Origin: Streptomyces sp. TP-A0356
GTDB taxonomy: Bacteria > Actinomycetota > Actinomycetes > Streptomycetales > Streptomycetaceae
Reading direction: 5' to 3'
Assembly (NCBI RefSeq): GCF_001417775.1
Contig: NZ_BBZJ01000014.1
Span: 496,001 to 560,000 of the forward strand
DNA: 64,000 nucleotides
Part shown: positions 8,672-16,907 of the stretch, one piece after another
Position numbering within the stretch: position 1 is the first letter of the stretch
Layout: the number at the start of each line of letters is the position of its first letter
Program-made: the position numbers and the translations under genes
The notes under the pieces: generated by a model
What the model saw: the letters and a program-made list of their open reading frames with translations, nothing else
Told to the model about the DNA's origin: nothing
The model's database searches: none

Positions 8672-9751
8672 ATGGGATCCGGCAAGTGGACCCTGACCAC
8701 GGCGGCCATCGCCCTGGTGTGTGCGGTCACCGTTCTGGGCACATCGGGCGCGGCCCGCGCGACCCCGGGCCGGCCGGCCCCGGCACCCGCTCCCGGCGGT
8801 TCGGCCCCGGCGCCCGGCAAGGACCTCGAAGCGGTCCGCAGGAAGCTGGACACGCTCTACCACGACGCCGCCGTGGCCACCGACGCGTACAACGCGGCCG
8901 AGGAGACGACCAAGAAGCAGTCGGCGCAGATCGTCGAGTTGGCTCGGGAGATCGTCAAGGGCCAGGAGAGACTGGCCCTGTTGAAGGACCGCGCGGGCGC
9001 CGCGGCCCGCGCCCAGTACCGCGGCGGGGGCCTGCCGCCCGAGGTCCGGCTCTGGCTGAGCGACAACCCGCAGGAGTTCCTCGACGAGGCGGGCATCGCC
9101 CGCCAGGGCGAGCACGCGACCGAGGGCCTCCTCGCCGAGATGACGCGCACCCAGGAGGACTTGAGGCAGTACGCACGGGACGCCGCCGACCAGTGGAAGC
9201 GGCTCGACGCCAACCGCCGGGCCAAGGCCGAGGCCAAGAAGGAGATCGAGAAGCAGATCGCCGCCGCGGAGAAGCTGCAGTCCCAGCTGAAGAAGCAGGA
9301 GCAGGAGCGGCTGCGGAAGCTGGAGGAACAGGCCGCATACAAGGCGCAGACGGCCTGGCTGGACTCCGGGATACTCAAGGAGATCCGCGGCAAGGCGTCC
9401 GAAGAGGGCGCGAAGGCCGTGGCGTTCGCGACCCACCAGATCGGCAAACCGTATGTGTGGGGCGCCGAGGGCCCGAACTCGTACGACTGCTCGGGGCTGA
9501 CGTCCCAGGCCTGGGCGGCGGCCGGTACCGCCATCCCGCGCACCTCGCAGGAGCAGTGGAAACAGCTCAGGCACGTCGACGTCAAGGACATGCGTCCCGG
9601 CGACCTGATCATCTACTTCGGTGACGCGAGCCATGTGGCGATGTACGTCGGCGACGGCGCGATCATCCACGCCCCGCGCCCGGGCCGCATGGTCACCATC
9701 GCGGGCGCGGGCTCGATGCCGATCCTGGGGGTCGTACGCCCGGACGCCTGA
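8672..9751 (+). CDS. Secreted NlpC/P60 peptidoglycan endopeptidase with coiled coil
   Basis: A 359-residue exported hydrolase that should cut peptide stems of peptidoglycan. The signal peptide covers about residues 1-31 (TLTTAAIALVCAVTVLG ... ARA), then a Pro/Ala-rich linker to about 50. A long charged coiled coil follows from about 51 to 225, of the kind that tethers or inhibits RipA-type enzymes. The C-terminal NlpC/P60 domain has Cys273 in YDCSGLTSQA, His321 in ASHVAMYVG and His333 in IIHAPRPG, a complete catalytic set. I start at ATG 8672 with GGGGG 6 bases upstream; the frame is open from 8549 but that part lacks signal-peptide character. It is monocistronic. Confidence 0.93.
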   Translation: MGSGKWTLTTAAIALVCAVTVLGTSGAARATPGRPAPAPAPGGSAPAPGKDLEAVRRKLDTLYHDAAVATDAYNAAEETTKKQSAQIVELAREIVKGQERLALLKDRAGAAARAQYRGGGLPPEVRLWLSDNPQEFLDEAGIARQGEHATEGLLAEMTRTQEDLRQYARDAADQWKRLDANRRAKAEAKKEIEKQIAAAEKLQSQLKKQEQERLRKLEEQAAYKAQTAWLDSGILKEIRGKASEEGAKAVAFATHQIGKPYVWGAEGPNSYDCSGLTSQAWAAAGTAIPRTSQEQWKQLRHVDVKDMRPGDLIIYFGDASHVAMYVGDGAIIHAPRPGRMVTIAGAGSMPILGVVRPDA

Positions 9752-10056
9752 ACCCACGCACCGGGTGATGTGCCGCACGTCCGGCCGAGTGATGTGCCCC
9801 ACGTGACCTGGTCCATGTGACGGGGCGCACGCCACCGCCGCATCAAACCCCCGCCCGACGTGACGTTCGTCATCCCCGGTGGGTCCCCGCATGTCCAACT
9901 GCGGTAGGGGATGCGGCATATGACGCTGGCCGGTTGCCCCGCATCACCGCGAAGGGCATTCCGCTGCGGCCTCGGCTACCGCTATGGTCCCCAGTCGGTG
10001 GGGCGAGGTCCCTCGTCCCCGCCATGCCCTCGGGGGGAGGGAAGGAACCCGACACG
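9752..10056. other. Noncoding gap before the PP2C gene
   Basis: No gene is seen. An imperfect direct repeat around GTGATGTGCCGCACGT and GTGATGTGCCCCACGT occurs at about 9766-9805. A palindromic GACGTGACGTTCGTC lies near 9858-9872. CTATGG near 9981-9986 could be a -10 element for the phosphatase gene. None of these is strong. Confidence 0.4.
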
Positions 10057-11358
10057 ATGCCCGTACCCGTACCGCGGCAGAGGGCGATCCCGGCCGCGGA
10101 GAGTGGTCAGGCTCAAGCCACGTCCCTGCCCAGGACCCAGGCCGCACAGGGGCCGGCCGCCCGTAGCAAGCCCCCGACCGACACGCTCACCCTGCTGGTG
10201 ATCGAGGACGACCCCGCCGGTTCGCCGATCGTGCCCGAGATGCTCGACGCGGCGGGCCGGCCCATACGGCTGCGCACCGCCCGTAACCTCACCGAGGCCG
10301 AGCGGCTGCTCACCGACGACGTCCACTGCATCCTGCTGGACCTCGCGCTGCCCGCCCCCGGCCGGGCCGCCGACGAGGAGGATGACGACGAGCTCGCCGT
10401 GCTGCGGCACGTGCTGCAGCTCGCGCCCCGCCATGCCGTCCTCGCGCTCACCGCGTCCGGCGACGCCGAGCGCGGCGCCGAGGCGGTGCGCGTGGGCGCC
10501 CAGGACTATCTGTTCCGTGACGAGCTGGACGGACGGCTGCTGAGCCGCGCGATCCGCTACGCGGTCGAGCGCAAGCGGTCCGACACGGCCGAGCGGCGGC
10601 TGACCGAGTCCCGGCTGCGGGCGCAGGAGAACGCGCGTCTGGAGCGCGGTCTGCTGCCCACTCCCCTGTTGGAGGGCTCTTCGCTGCGCTTCGCCGCCCG
10701 GTACCGCCCCGGCCGCTCGCGTGCGCTGCTCGGCGGCGACTTCTACGACACGGTCCGTACACCGGACGGCACGGTGCACGCGATGATCGGCGACGTCTGC
10801 GGGCACGGTCCGGACGAGGCCGCGCTCGGCGTGGAGCTGCGCATCGCCTGGCGCGCCCTGACGCTGGCGGGCCTGTGCGGTGACGAGCTGCTCTCCACGC
10901 TCCAGCAGGTCCTGGAGCACGAACGGGACAACGACGAGACCTTCGCGACGCTGTGCACGGTGGACATCGCGCCGGACGGCCGCCGCGCCGGACTGTGTCT
11001 GGCCGGTCACCCGGCTCCGCTGATCGCCCGCCCGGACCGCCCGGCCGAGCTGCTGCCGTACGACAACAACGGCCCGGCGCTCGGACTGCTGCCGCGCGCC
11101 CGCTGGCCGCGCATGCAGGTCGAGCTGGGCCCCGCCTGGAGCCTGATGCTCTACACCGACGGCCTGATCGAGGGCCGCGTCGGAGAGAGCGGGGAGCGCC
11201 TGGGTCAGGACGGCATGGTGGAGCTGGTCCGCCGTCGGCTGGCCGCGGGCCTGACCGGCGAGGACCTGCTGCGCGCCACGGTGAGCGAGGTCCGCGACCT
11301 CAACGGCGGCGAGCTGACGGACGACGTGGCGGTGGTCCTGCTCGACCGCGGGGCCTGA
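10057..11358 (+). CDS. Response-regulator/PP2C (RsbU-type) phosphatase fusion
   Basis: A 433-residue cytoplasmic regulator joining a receiver domain (about residues 44-165) to a PPM/SpoIIE-type serine phosphatase (about 200-430). In the receiver, Glu50-Asp51-Asp52 form the acidic pocket and Asp95 in ILLDLALP is the expected phosphate acceptor. The phosphatase keeps LLGGDFYD and GDVCGHGPDEA, the metal-binding aspartates of PP2C. Proteins of this plan dephosphorylate anti-anti-sigma factors and so release alternative sigma factors; the partner here is unknown and not adjacent. I start at ATG 10057 after GGAGGGAAGGAA; the ATG at 10024 is an alternative. It is a single-gene unit. Confidence 0.88.
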   Translation: MPVPVPRQRAIPAAESGQAQATSLPRTQAAQGPAARSKPPTDTLTLLVIEDDPAGSPIVPEMLDAAGRPIRLRTARNLTEAERLLTDDVHCILLDLALPAPGRAADEEDDDELAVLRHVLQLAPRHAVLALTASGDAERGAEAVRVGAQDYLFRDELDGRLLSRAIRYAVERKRSDTAERRLTESRLRAQENARLERGLLPTPLLEGSSLRFAARYRPGRSRALLGGDFYDTVRTPDGTVHAMIGDVCGHGPDEAALGVELRIAWRALTLAGLCGDELLSTLQQVLEHERDNDETFATLCTVDIAPDGRRAGLCLAGHPAPLIARPDRPAELLPYDNNGPALGLLPRARWPRMQVELGPAWSLMLYTDGLIEGRVGESGERLGQDGMVELVRRRLAAGLTGEDLLRATVSEVRDLNGGELTDDVAVVLLDRGA

Positions 11359-11442
11359 GCGGCGTCTGACGGCGGCGACCCTCGGACGGCCGCCGCCGTA
11401 CCGCCCGGGCCGGGCTGACGGCCCGGACCCGGGGGGCGCGGT

Positions 11443-11796
11443 CTACCGTCCGCCGTTGTAGGGACCGTACGGCCCGTCGCTGCTGCTTCCGCGGCGGCGA
11501 CGGCCCCAGCCGCCGCCCGAGACCTGCTTGAGCGCGGGCCGGACGTCCACGAAGAAGACGATCGTGGCGACGAGGCCCGCGAGCTGCAGGAAGAGCATCG
11601 GCACGAACAGGTTCACCGCGACCGCGAGGCCGAGGATGATCAGCCAGAAGCCCTTGTTCTGCTTGTCGGCGGCGCGATACGCGTCCACGCGGTACAGCGC
11701 GGCCATGGCCAGTGCCACCACGGCGAGCACCAGCATGGCGGTGAAGAGCAGCCACATCAGGCCGCCGAATGCCGTCATCAGCACAATGCCCACCAC
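11443..11796 (-). CDS. DUF2516 family membrane protein
   Basis: A 117-residue protein with three hydrophobic segments (about residues 10-35, 50-70 and 68-88) and a basic, Gly/Arg-rich C-terminal tail. It matches DUF2516, small actinobacterial membrane proteins of unknown role. The start is uncertain: two GTG codons at 11796 and 11793 or the ATG at 11778 could serve, and none has a strong ribosome site. It follows the HbhA-like gene in the same direction after a hairpin. The order HTH regulator, HbhA-like, DUF2516 also occurs in mycobacteria (Rv0474-Rv0475-Rv0476, from memory), so the three probably work together at the cell envelope. Confidence 0.8.
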   Translation of the reverse strand: MVGIVLMTAFGGLMWLLFTAMLVLAVVALAMAALYRVDAYRAADKQNKGFWLIILGLAVAVNLFVPMLFLQLAGLVATIVFFVDVRPALKQVSGGGWGRRRRGSSSDGPYGPYNGGR

Positions 11797-11856
11797 CCGA
11801 GTCGAGTCGTTTCTACGGCAACCGTACCCGTGTCCGGCCGCCGTGTATCCGTAAGA

Positions 11857-11889
11857 ACGGGCCGGGCACTCCCAGAGTGCCCGGCCCGT
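11857..11889 (-). terminator. Strong hairpin between HbhA-like gene and DUF2516 gene
   Basis: ACGGGCCGGGCACT (11857-11870) and AGTGCCCGGCCCGT (11876-11889) form a perfect 14-bp stem with a 5-base loop. It lies about 70 bases past the HbhA-like stop. It should terminate, or partly terminate, transcription before the DUF2516 gene. Confidence 0.85.
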
Positions 11890-11900
11890 ACCAGGTCGTC

Positions 11901-11945
11901 GGACCGCCCGTCGCCGGACCGCCCGTCGCCGGACCGCCCGTCGCC
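11901..11945. repeat. Three perfect 15-bp tandem repeats
   Basis: GGACCGCCCGTCGCC is repeated three times without change (11901-11915, 11916-11930, 11931-11945) between the HbhA-like stop codon and the hairpin. It lies outside the reading frame of either neighbour. Confidence 0.9.
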
Positions 11946-11956
11946 GGACGCCGTGC

Positions 11957-12613
11957 CTACTTGGCCGGCGGCGTGGTCTTCTTCGCCACCGGCTTGCGCG
12001 CGGGCGGGGTCGCCTTCTTCACCGGGCTCTTCTTGGCGTCGGCGGGCTCCGCCTCGACCCCGGCCTCGGCCGGCTTCGGCTCGTCCTTGACCTCGACGGG
12101 CTCCGGCTTGCCCTCGACGGCGACGGCCAGTTCCTCGATCTCCTCGGCGGCCTCGCCACGCCAGGTCTTCACGGCCTGCTCGCCGTGCTCGGCCACCTTC
12201 TCGTAGGTCTCGCGGGCCTTGACCGCGTACTCGGCGGCGACGCCGACACCGCGCAGGGCGAGGTCCTGGGCGCTCTCGCCGAGCTTCTTCAGGTCGGCGT
12301 CGAGGCTGCTGCCGAACTTCTTGAGGTCGGAGTCCAGGCCGCTGAGGAACTCGTTGACCTTCGTCTGGAGGTTCACCTGCGTCTCCTTGACGCGGGCGCC
12401 CGCCTCCTTGGCGCGGGCCGCGGCCTTCTCCTGGACGGCCTTCGGGTCGGTGTTGCGTACGGCCCCGATACGGGCCGGGGCCTCGGCGCGCAGCTGCTCC
12501 ACCAGGCCGGGCACCTTCCTGGCCTGCTGAAGGGCCAGGTCGGCGGTGCCGGCGGCGAAGTAGAGCGGGGTCGGGTCGCTGAGGGTCTTGCGCAGGTCGT
12601 CGGTGATGGCCAT
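11957..12613 (-). CDS. HbhA-like helical protein with Lys/Pro/Ala-rich tail
   Basis: A 218-residue protein resembling mycobacterial heparin-binding hemagglutinin. Residues 1-50 include LYFAAGTADLALQQARKVPGLVEQL, typical of the HbhA N-terminus. Residues 50-165 are long charged helices likely to form coiled coil. The tail from about 185 carries repeats of KK(A/T)TPPA(R/K), like the methylated Lys/Pro/Ala tail of HbhA. In mycobacteria the protein is surface-linked and binds glycans or intracytosolic lipid bodies; the role in Streptomyces is unknown. ATG 12613 has GGGAGGATC upstream. It follows the HTH gene by 99 bases and may share its promoter or have its own. Confidence 0.78.
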   Translation of the reverse strand: MAITDDLRKTLSDPTPLYFAAGTADLALQQARKVPGLVEQLRAEAPARIGAVRNTDPKAVQEKAAARAKEAGARVKETQVNLQTKVNEFLSGLDSDLKKFGSSLDADLKKLGESAQDLALRGVGVAAEYAVKARETYEKVAEHGEQAVKTWRGEAAEEIEELAVAVEGKPEPVEVKDEPKPAEAGVEAEPADAKKSPVKKATPPARKPVAKKTTPPAK

Positions 12614-12712
12614 GGAGATGATCCTCCCGGTTCGGCTTTCGACTGAGGGTTGGGTGGTCCGCGGGACGCTGTCCGGTCGTCCCGGCTGGGTGGGTGGTTC
12701 CGGTCGTCTGGG

Positions 12713-13204
12713 TCAACTGGCGGTCTGCTGCGGACCGGCATCGGCGCCGTCGACCGTGCGGGGGCCGGGGGCGTCGGTGTCCTGGGCGTCGTCCGTGTCC
12801 CGGGCCTCCCGAGCCGCCCGGCCGTCCTGGTCCGCCGTGTCCGCCCGGGCGATCTCGAAGCCGTTCTCCTTGCGGAACGACTCGTAGATCTGGAGCAGCA
12901 CCTGCTTCTGCCGCTCGGTGAGCGTGGGATCGGCGAGGATGACGGCACGCGTCTCCACCTCGTCCCGGTCCCGCTCGGCGTCGAGGATGCCGGCCCGCAC
13001 GTACAGCGTCTCGGCGGAGATCCGCAGCGCCTTTGCGACCTGCTGCAGCACCTCCGCACTCGGCTTGCGCAGCCCGCGCTCGATCTGGCTCAGATACGGA
13101 TTGGACACCCCGGCGGCGTCGGCGAGCTGCCTGAGCGACAGCTGCGCATTGCGCCGCTGTTCGCGCAGATACTCACCGAGGTTGCCGACGTTGAGCGATG
13201 CCAT
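12713..13204 (-). CDS. XRE-type HTH transcriptional regulator
   Basis: A 163-residue DNA-binding protein. Residues 8-65 form a lambda-repressor-type HTH (LGEYLREQRRNAQLSLRQLA ... VSNPYLSQIERGLRKPSAEVL). The middle (residues 85-120) is helical, with ILADPTLTERQKQVLLQIYESFRKEN, also seen in the mycobacterial Rv0474-type proteins. The tail is acidic and disordered. ATG 13204 is preceded by AAGGTGG; the open frame to 13606 is spurious. A perfect 20-bp palindrome centred about 40 bases upstream is the obvious operator, implying autorepression. The partners downstream are the HbhA-like and DUF2516 genes. Confidence 0.88.
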   Translation of the reverse strand: MASLNVGNLGEYLREQRRNAQLSLRQLADAAGVSNPYLSQIERGLRKPSAEVLQQVAKALRISAETLYVRAGILDAERDRDEVETRAVILADPTLTERQKQVLLQIYESFRKENGFEIARADTADQDGRAAREARDTDDAQDTDAPGPRTVDGADAGPQQTAS

Positions 13205-13234
13205 GCCTCCACCTTGCCCCAAGGGCGCTAACAA

Positions 13235-13254
13235 TTGCAAGCACGTGCTTGCAA
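13235..13254. promoter_or_regulatory. Perfect 20-bp palindrome, likely operator of the HTH regulator
   Basis: TTGCAAGCACGTGCTTGCAA reads the same on both strands over all 20 bases. It lies 31-50 bases upstream of the HTH start codon, inside a relatively AT-rich patch, where a promoter should be. Autoregulation by the XRE protein is the simplest reading. The rest of the gap to 13550 shows nothing I can name. Confidence 0.8.
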
Positions 13255-13550
13255 AAGTGCGCCACGCCACGCGGGGGAGGTCGCACGCCGAGGCCCATCC
13301 CACACCGATGGCGTACCGGAAGGGGGTGAGACACCACCGGGCAGACGGGTGACGGGTCCGTTGCCCACCGACTCGCGTACCCCACCACGTCTGTCCCATG
13401 ACTGCCGGGTCGGCCTTGAGCCGTGACCGCGTCGCGTGCCCGGCCTGCGGGTGAGGAGCGGGCGGGCCAGGGCACGAGCCCGGGATGCCGGCTGCGTAGG
13501 TGAGGGACCGAACCGCTGCCGCGGCCCTGAATCGCCGGCGCCGACGGGCC

Positions 13551-14648
13551 TCACTCCCCGGGGCCCTGGCCCGTTCGCCCCCATCGGCCGAGCGCCGACC
13601 TGACATCGCCCAGGGCGGGAACGGTGTCCAGGCCCAGCGGCTCCGCGGCGGCGGCCAGCACCCGCCGCACCTTCCCGGCCTCCTCCGCCAGGGCGGACGC
13701 GCCGGACTCCGGTCGGGAGTCGAGGAACTGGGTCGCCCGGACGATGTCGGTGAACACGGACTGGGCCCGTTTGAAGTCGAGCAGTCTCGGGAGGTCCTCC
13801 TCCCAGCCGTTCGAGCTTCCGGCCCTCTCCTCCTCCATCGCCGCGCACCACCGCTTCACCATCAGCTCGTGCTGCGCCTTGGGGTACCGCATCAGATACA
13901 GATGGGTGGCCAGGTCGTAGAGAGGGTCACCGAACAGGGCCAACTCCCAGTCGATGGCCCACAGCCGGCCCCGGCCGTCGACGACGAAGTTCTCCCGGTG
14001 CAGATCGGCGTGCAACAGACAGAAGGGCCGCTCGCTCAGGCCCGCGACCTGCTTACGGAGCTTCTTGAAGGAGTCCCCGTCCAGCCCCAGGGAGGAGAAC
14101 AGACCGGGAAACCTCTTCAGGTTCTCCTGGTACACGCGCTCCTCGGCGAAACAGATCAGGCGGTCCAGGAAGCCCGCGGTGTCCCCCTCGGCGGACCGGT
14201 CCCGCGGGCTGCACTCGCGCTCGACGTCGAGCGAGTCCGGTGTCACCCGGGCCATCTGCCGGAACAGGTCAAGGATCTGGTCGGCGACGCCGTCGGGAAT
14301 CTCCTCGCCCGAGGCATACAGAGAACCCAGCGTCCGGCCCTCGATGAACCTCTGCAGCCGCACGTCCTCGCTCACCTCGATGAGGTCGGGGACGCGTGTG
14401 ACACGGCCCTGGAGAGCCGCGAGCAGCGTCTCCTCCGAGGCGAAGCACCGGCGGTCGAACCAGAGCAGACCGCTCCGCGGCTCCCGGCACTTGCCCCGGA
14501 CCCGATGCGGGCCGACGACCTCGGCGGGCAACGGGATCACATACGTCTCGTGGTGGTAGCCCGCGAGCGGCCCCTCGACCGCACTCGGGTCGCCACTCAT
14601 CGCGGCGGCGCGTGCCCGCGCGGGAGAGGAGACACGTTCGGCTGGCAT
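13551..14648 (-). CDS. Aminoglycoside phosphotransferase-family kinase
   Basis: A 365-residue APH/choline-kinase fold protein. The catalytic loop is CLLHADLHREN (His213 to Asn220, Asp215 the catalytic base) and the metal site is AIDWELALFGDP (Asp233). An N-terminal beta lobe with RSGLLWFDRRCFASEETLLAAL provides the nucleotide side. Substrate is unknown: families with this signature phosphorylate sugars, antibiotics or choline. ATG 14648 is chosen for CAGGGAA 8 bases upstream; a start at 14675 is possible. It reads toward the HTH gene and follows devB by 163 bases, with no clear link to either. Confidence 0.8.
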   Translation of the reverse strand: MPAERVSSPARARAAAMSGDPSAVEGPLAGYHHETYVIPLPAEVVGPHRVRGKCREPRSGLLWFDRRCFASEETLLAALQGRVTRVPDLIEVSEDVRLQRFIEGRTLGSLYASGEEIPDGVADQILDLFRQMARVTPDSLDVERECSPRDRSAEGDTAGFLDRLICFAEERVYQENLKRFPGLFSSLGLDGDSFKKLRKQVAGLSERPFCLLHADLHRENFVVDGRGRLWAIDWELALFGDPLYDLATHLYLMRYPKAQHELMVKRWCAAMEEERAGSSNGWEEDLPRLLDFKRAQSVFTDIVRATQFLDSRPESGASALAEEAGKVRRVLAAAAEPLGLDTVPALGDVRSALGRWGRTGQGPGE

Positions 14649-14811
14649 CGTTCGTTCCCTGGCATGAGAGCGCACCCATGGTGCGGAAGTGCAGCACGCT
14701 ACCTCCCGGCGGACGGACGCGGCGCCGGAGAGGGCTCTTTCCCCGTGTCGCTCCCCTGCCCGGGGGATGGAACAGGCGGGCGCACGCCCCCATATGGGGC
14801 GTCATGCCGGT

Positions 14812-15549
14812 TCAGACGTGGCCCCGCAGCGTCCGCAGCACCGCCTCCAGCGACCGTACGACCACCTCGGCGCCCGCGTCGCGCAGGAGATTCGCCCTGT
14901 CCTCGTCGCGCGCGTAGCCGAGGAACGGCACACCGGCCTGCTCGGCGGCCCTGAGGTCCGACGGGGCGTCCCCGATCATCAGGGCCGTCCCGGAGGCCGC
15001 GCCCATGGCCTGCAGGGCCCGGTTGAGGTGGTACGGGTCGGGCTTCTGCTGGTGGAGTTCGCGCGTGCGGCCGTAGATGTGCGGCGCGAAACACTCGGCG
15101 GTTCCCCGGACCGCCAGATACTCGGCGACCGTGCGCGCCGAGTTGTTGGTGGTGACGGCGAGCCGCGCGCCGAGGGCGGTCCAGGTGCGGATCAGCGGAT
15201 CCGCGTAGGCGGTGGGCTGTGCCGTGGGGACGGCTCGCAGCTCCTGCTGGGTGAGCATCTCCTCCAGCTCGGCCACCAGATCGCTCCCCGGGTGCCGCTG
15301 GTTGACCGCGAGCAGGACGACCTGCGGATCGGGGTGCACCTTCTCGTCATCGGTCAGCAGCCAGAGCAGCCCCTGCCGCTCCAGCCACTCCACCAGCTCC
15401 CGGGCGATCTCCTCCGCCGAGTAGCCGGCGAACAACCGGCAGATCGGCCCGTCGAAGTCGAAGAGGACGAAGCGCGCACCCGTGATCAGTTCGCGCAGTC
15501 TTTCCGTCTCTTCCGTTACCGGATCAGTCTGCGTCGTATCAGAAGTCAC
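14812..15549 (-). CDS. devB: HAD-superfamily hydrolase, DevB-type
   Basis: A 245-residue cytoplasmic phosphatase-like protein. Motif I is FVLFDFDGPIC with the nucleophile and acid aspartates; motif II is AVTTNNSA; a lysine in HQQKPDPYHL serves motif III; and ALMIGDAPSDLRAA is motif IV. This is the phosphoglycolate-phosphatase subclass with a helical cap. The start is GTG 15549, whose G is the last base of the devA stop codon (TAG/GTG overlap), so translation is coupled to devA. The pairing with a GntR regulator identifies it, from memory, as the DevB partner of DevA in Streptomyces development. Its substrate is unknown. Confidence 0.82.
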   Translation of the reverse strand: MTSDTTQTDPVTEETERLRELITGARFVLFDFDGPICRLFAGYSAEEIARELVEWLERQGLLWLLTDDEKVHPDPQVVLLAVNQRHPGSDLVAELEEMLTQQELRAVPTAQPTAYADPLIRTWTALGARLAVTTNNSARTVAEYLAVRGTAECFAPHIYGRTRELHQQKPDPYHLNRALQAMGAASGTALMIGDAPSDLRAAEQAGVPFLGYARDEDRANLLRDAGAEVVVRSLEAVLRTLRGHV

Positions 15550-16421
15550 TAGGAGAGTGTCAGGTCCGTGGTGATGGTTTCCCAGAGGGCGTCGAACCAC
15601 TTCTGCGATTGCTCCACGAACGCCGCCTCACGCCGGCCCGCCCGGCGCTCGAAGGAGAAGAGGAGGGACTTGGAGCCGAGGGTGTCGTACATCTCCAGGG
15701 TCCGGCTCTCCACCTCCTCCTCCCGCTTCGTGAGCATGTAGTACGCGATCAGGGCCTCGGAGCCGTTGAGGAGGTAGAGCTTCACGGGCGGTGTGAAGGG
15801 CAGTGCGCGGAACGTCACACGGACATCGATGTTGTGCGACGAGCGCAGGGCCAGGAGGTTGTGGCGCAGGACGTGGCCCTGGGCGTTGCGCTGTTCGAGC
15901 CAGCGCCGGTGGACCGGGTCCTCGTCGCCGGGGCTGTCGACCGAGATCGGGAACGCCAGGTTGATCTCCCGCGAGGGCAGCAGGATCCGTACGTCGATCG
16001 ACTGGGGGCGGATACGGCCCTCGTGGATCAGCCGCACCGGTTCCCCCAGCGCCAGCATGAGCGTTTCAGCAGTCAGACAGGCCGCGTCGACACGAACCTG
16101 GGGGGCCGCGAACGCCTCCGCGAGCCTCGGCGCCAGTCCGACCATCGTCGGCTGCGGCTCGTCCCTGACCGGCTGGGGTTCGGCGACCCTGGGCGGGCTG
16201 CCCTTGCTGACGTTGCTGAGCAGGCCGTCTTCCTGAAGGACGCGCAGGGCCTGGCGGACCGTGCCCCGCTCCACCCCGAACTCCTCCGCCAGCTCGGCCT
16301 GGGTCGGCAGGCGGTCGCCCGTCTTCAGGTCACCGGCGCGGATGCGGGCGCGCAACGTGTCGGCGATCTCCTGGGGCGAGAGCCTTCTGCTGCCGTTCAC
16401 TGCGACGTTCTCCTGAGCCAC
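15549..16421 (-). CDS. devA: GntR-family developmental regulator DevA
   Basis: A 290-residue transcription factor. Residues 15-80 form a GntR winged helix (SPQEIADTLRARIRAGDL ... LPTQAELAEEFGVERGTVRQAL). The 200-residue C-terminus is the long effector/dimer domain peculiar to DevA-like proteins (RNAQGHVLRHNLLALR, ALPFTPPVKLYLLNGSEAL). It is over 50% identical by eye to the protein at 16908-17810, matching the known devA/devE duplication in Streptomyces, where DevA is needed for normal aerial development. I start it at GTG 16421, aligned with the paralogue; TTG 16427 is possible. The devB gene overlaps its end. An AAGTTGG/CCAACTT palindrome lies about 90 bases upstream. Confidence 0.88.
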   Translation of the reverse strand: MAQENVAVNGSRRLSPQEIADTLRARIRAGDLKTGDRLPTQAELAEEFGVERGTVRQALRVLQEDGLLSNVSKGSPPRVAEPQPVRDEPQPTMVGLAPRLAEAFAAPQVRVDAACLTAETLMLALGEPVRLIHEGRIRPQSIDVRILLPSREINLAFPISVDSPGDEDPVHRRWLEQRNAQGHVLRHNLLALRSSHNIDVRVTFRALPFTPPVKLYLLNGSEALIAYYMLTKREEEVESRTLEMYDTLGSKSLLFSFERRAGRREAAFVEQSQKWFDALWETITTDLTLS

Positions 16422-16507
16422 GACCAAACGCTACAACCCACCTCCATCTATGTGGAGTTGTTTGAGGGTTGTTTATAAGCAGGGACCAACTGGGGATAAC
16501 TACAATG

Positions 16508-16524
16508 AAGTTGGTTGCCAACTT
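16508..16524. promoter_or_regulatory. Operator-like palindrome upstream of devA
   Basis: AAGTTGGTTGCCAACTT: 7-base arms AAGTTGG and CCAACTT around TTG, centred about 95 bases before the devA start. Extra half-sites flank it (CCAACT at 16487 and GAGTTGG at 16530). The same palindrome with centre TCG precedes devE at 17897. It also lies upstream of the small membrane gene on the other strand. Confidence 0.78.
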
Positions 16525-16655
16525 GGAAGAGTTGGTGGAGGGTTTGCCTCCTCTCGCACACCATCCGCAGGTAGTCACCCCATGCAGACGGCTCATTCCC
16601 CCCTGTCCCGCCCACCGGATCCCCGGGATCCGCCCCGATGGAAAGAGGTGCCACC

Positions 16656-16844
16656 GTGCCCGCCATAGCCCTCCTCTCCGCAGTCTTCGTCGTCGGCTTC
16701 GAGCAGTTCGTCCAGTGGAAGTACGGCACCATGGGCATCGTCGGTCTGCTGCTGATCACCATCGGCATCAAGGCCAAGAGCCCCGCCTGCAGCTCCATCG
16801 GGGCCGTCGTGCTCGCCCTGATGGTCGCCCAGCCCGCCCTCTGA
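16656..16844 (+). CDS. Small two-helix membrane protein between devA and devE
   Basis: A 62-residue protein that is mostly hydrophobic: helix 1 at about 2-18 (AIALLSAVFVVGFEQFV) and one or two helices from about 26 to 60 (GIVGLLLITIGIKAKSPACSSIGAVVLALMVA). GTG 16656 is preferred since AAAGAGG lies 7 bases upstream; ATG 16638 has none. It is divergent from devA and convergent with devE. Function is unknown. The gene position between the two GntR paralogues is kept in S. coelicolor as far as I recall. Confidence 0.7.
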   Translation: MPAIALLSAVFVVGFEQFVQWKYGTMGIVGLLLITIGIKAKSPACSSIGAVVLALMVAQPAL

Positions 16845-16907
16845 CCAGGCCCTACGGGAGACCGGTCGGACCCGGAAGAGGACCGCTCAGGTCCACGGGC
16901 GGACCGG

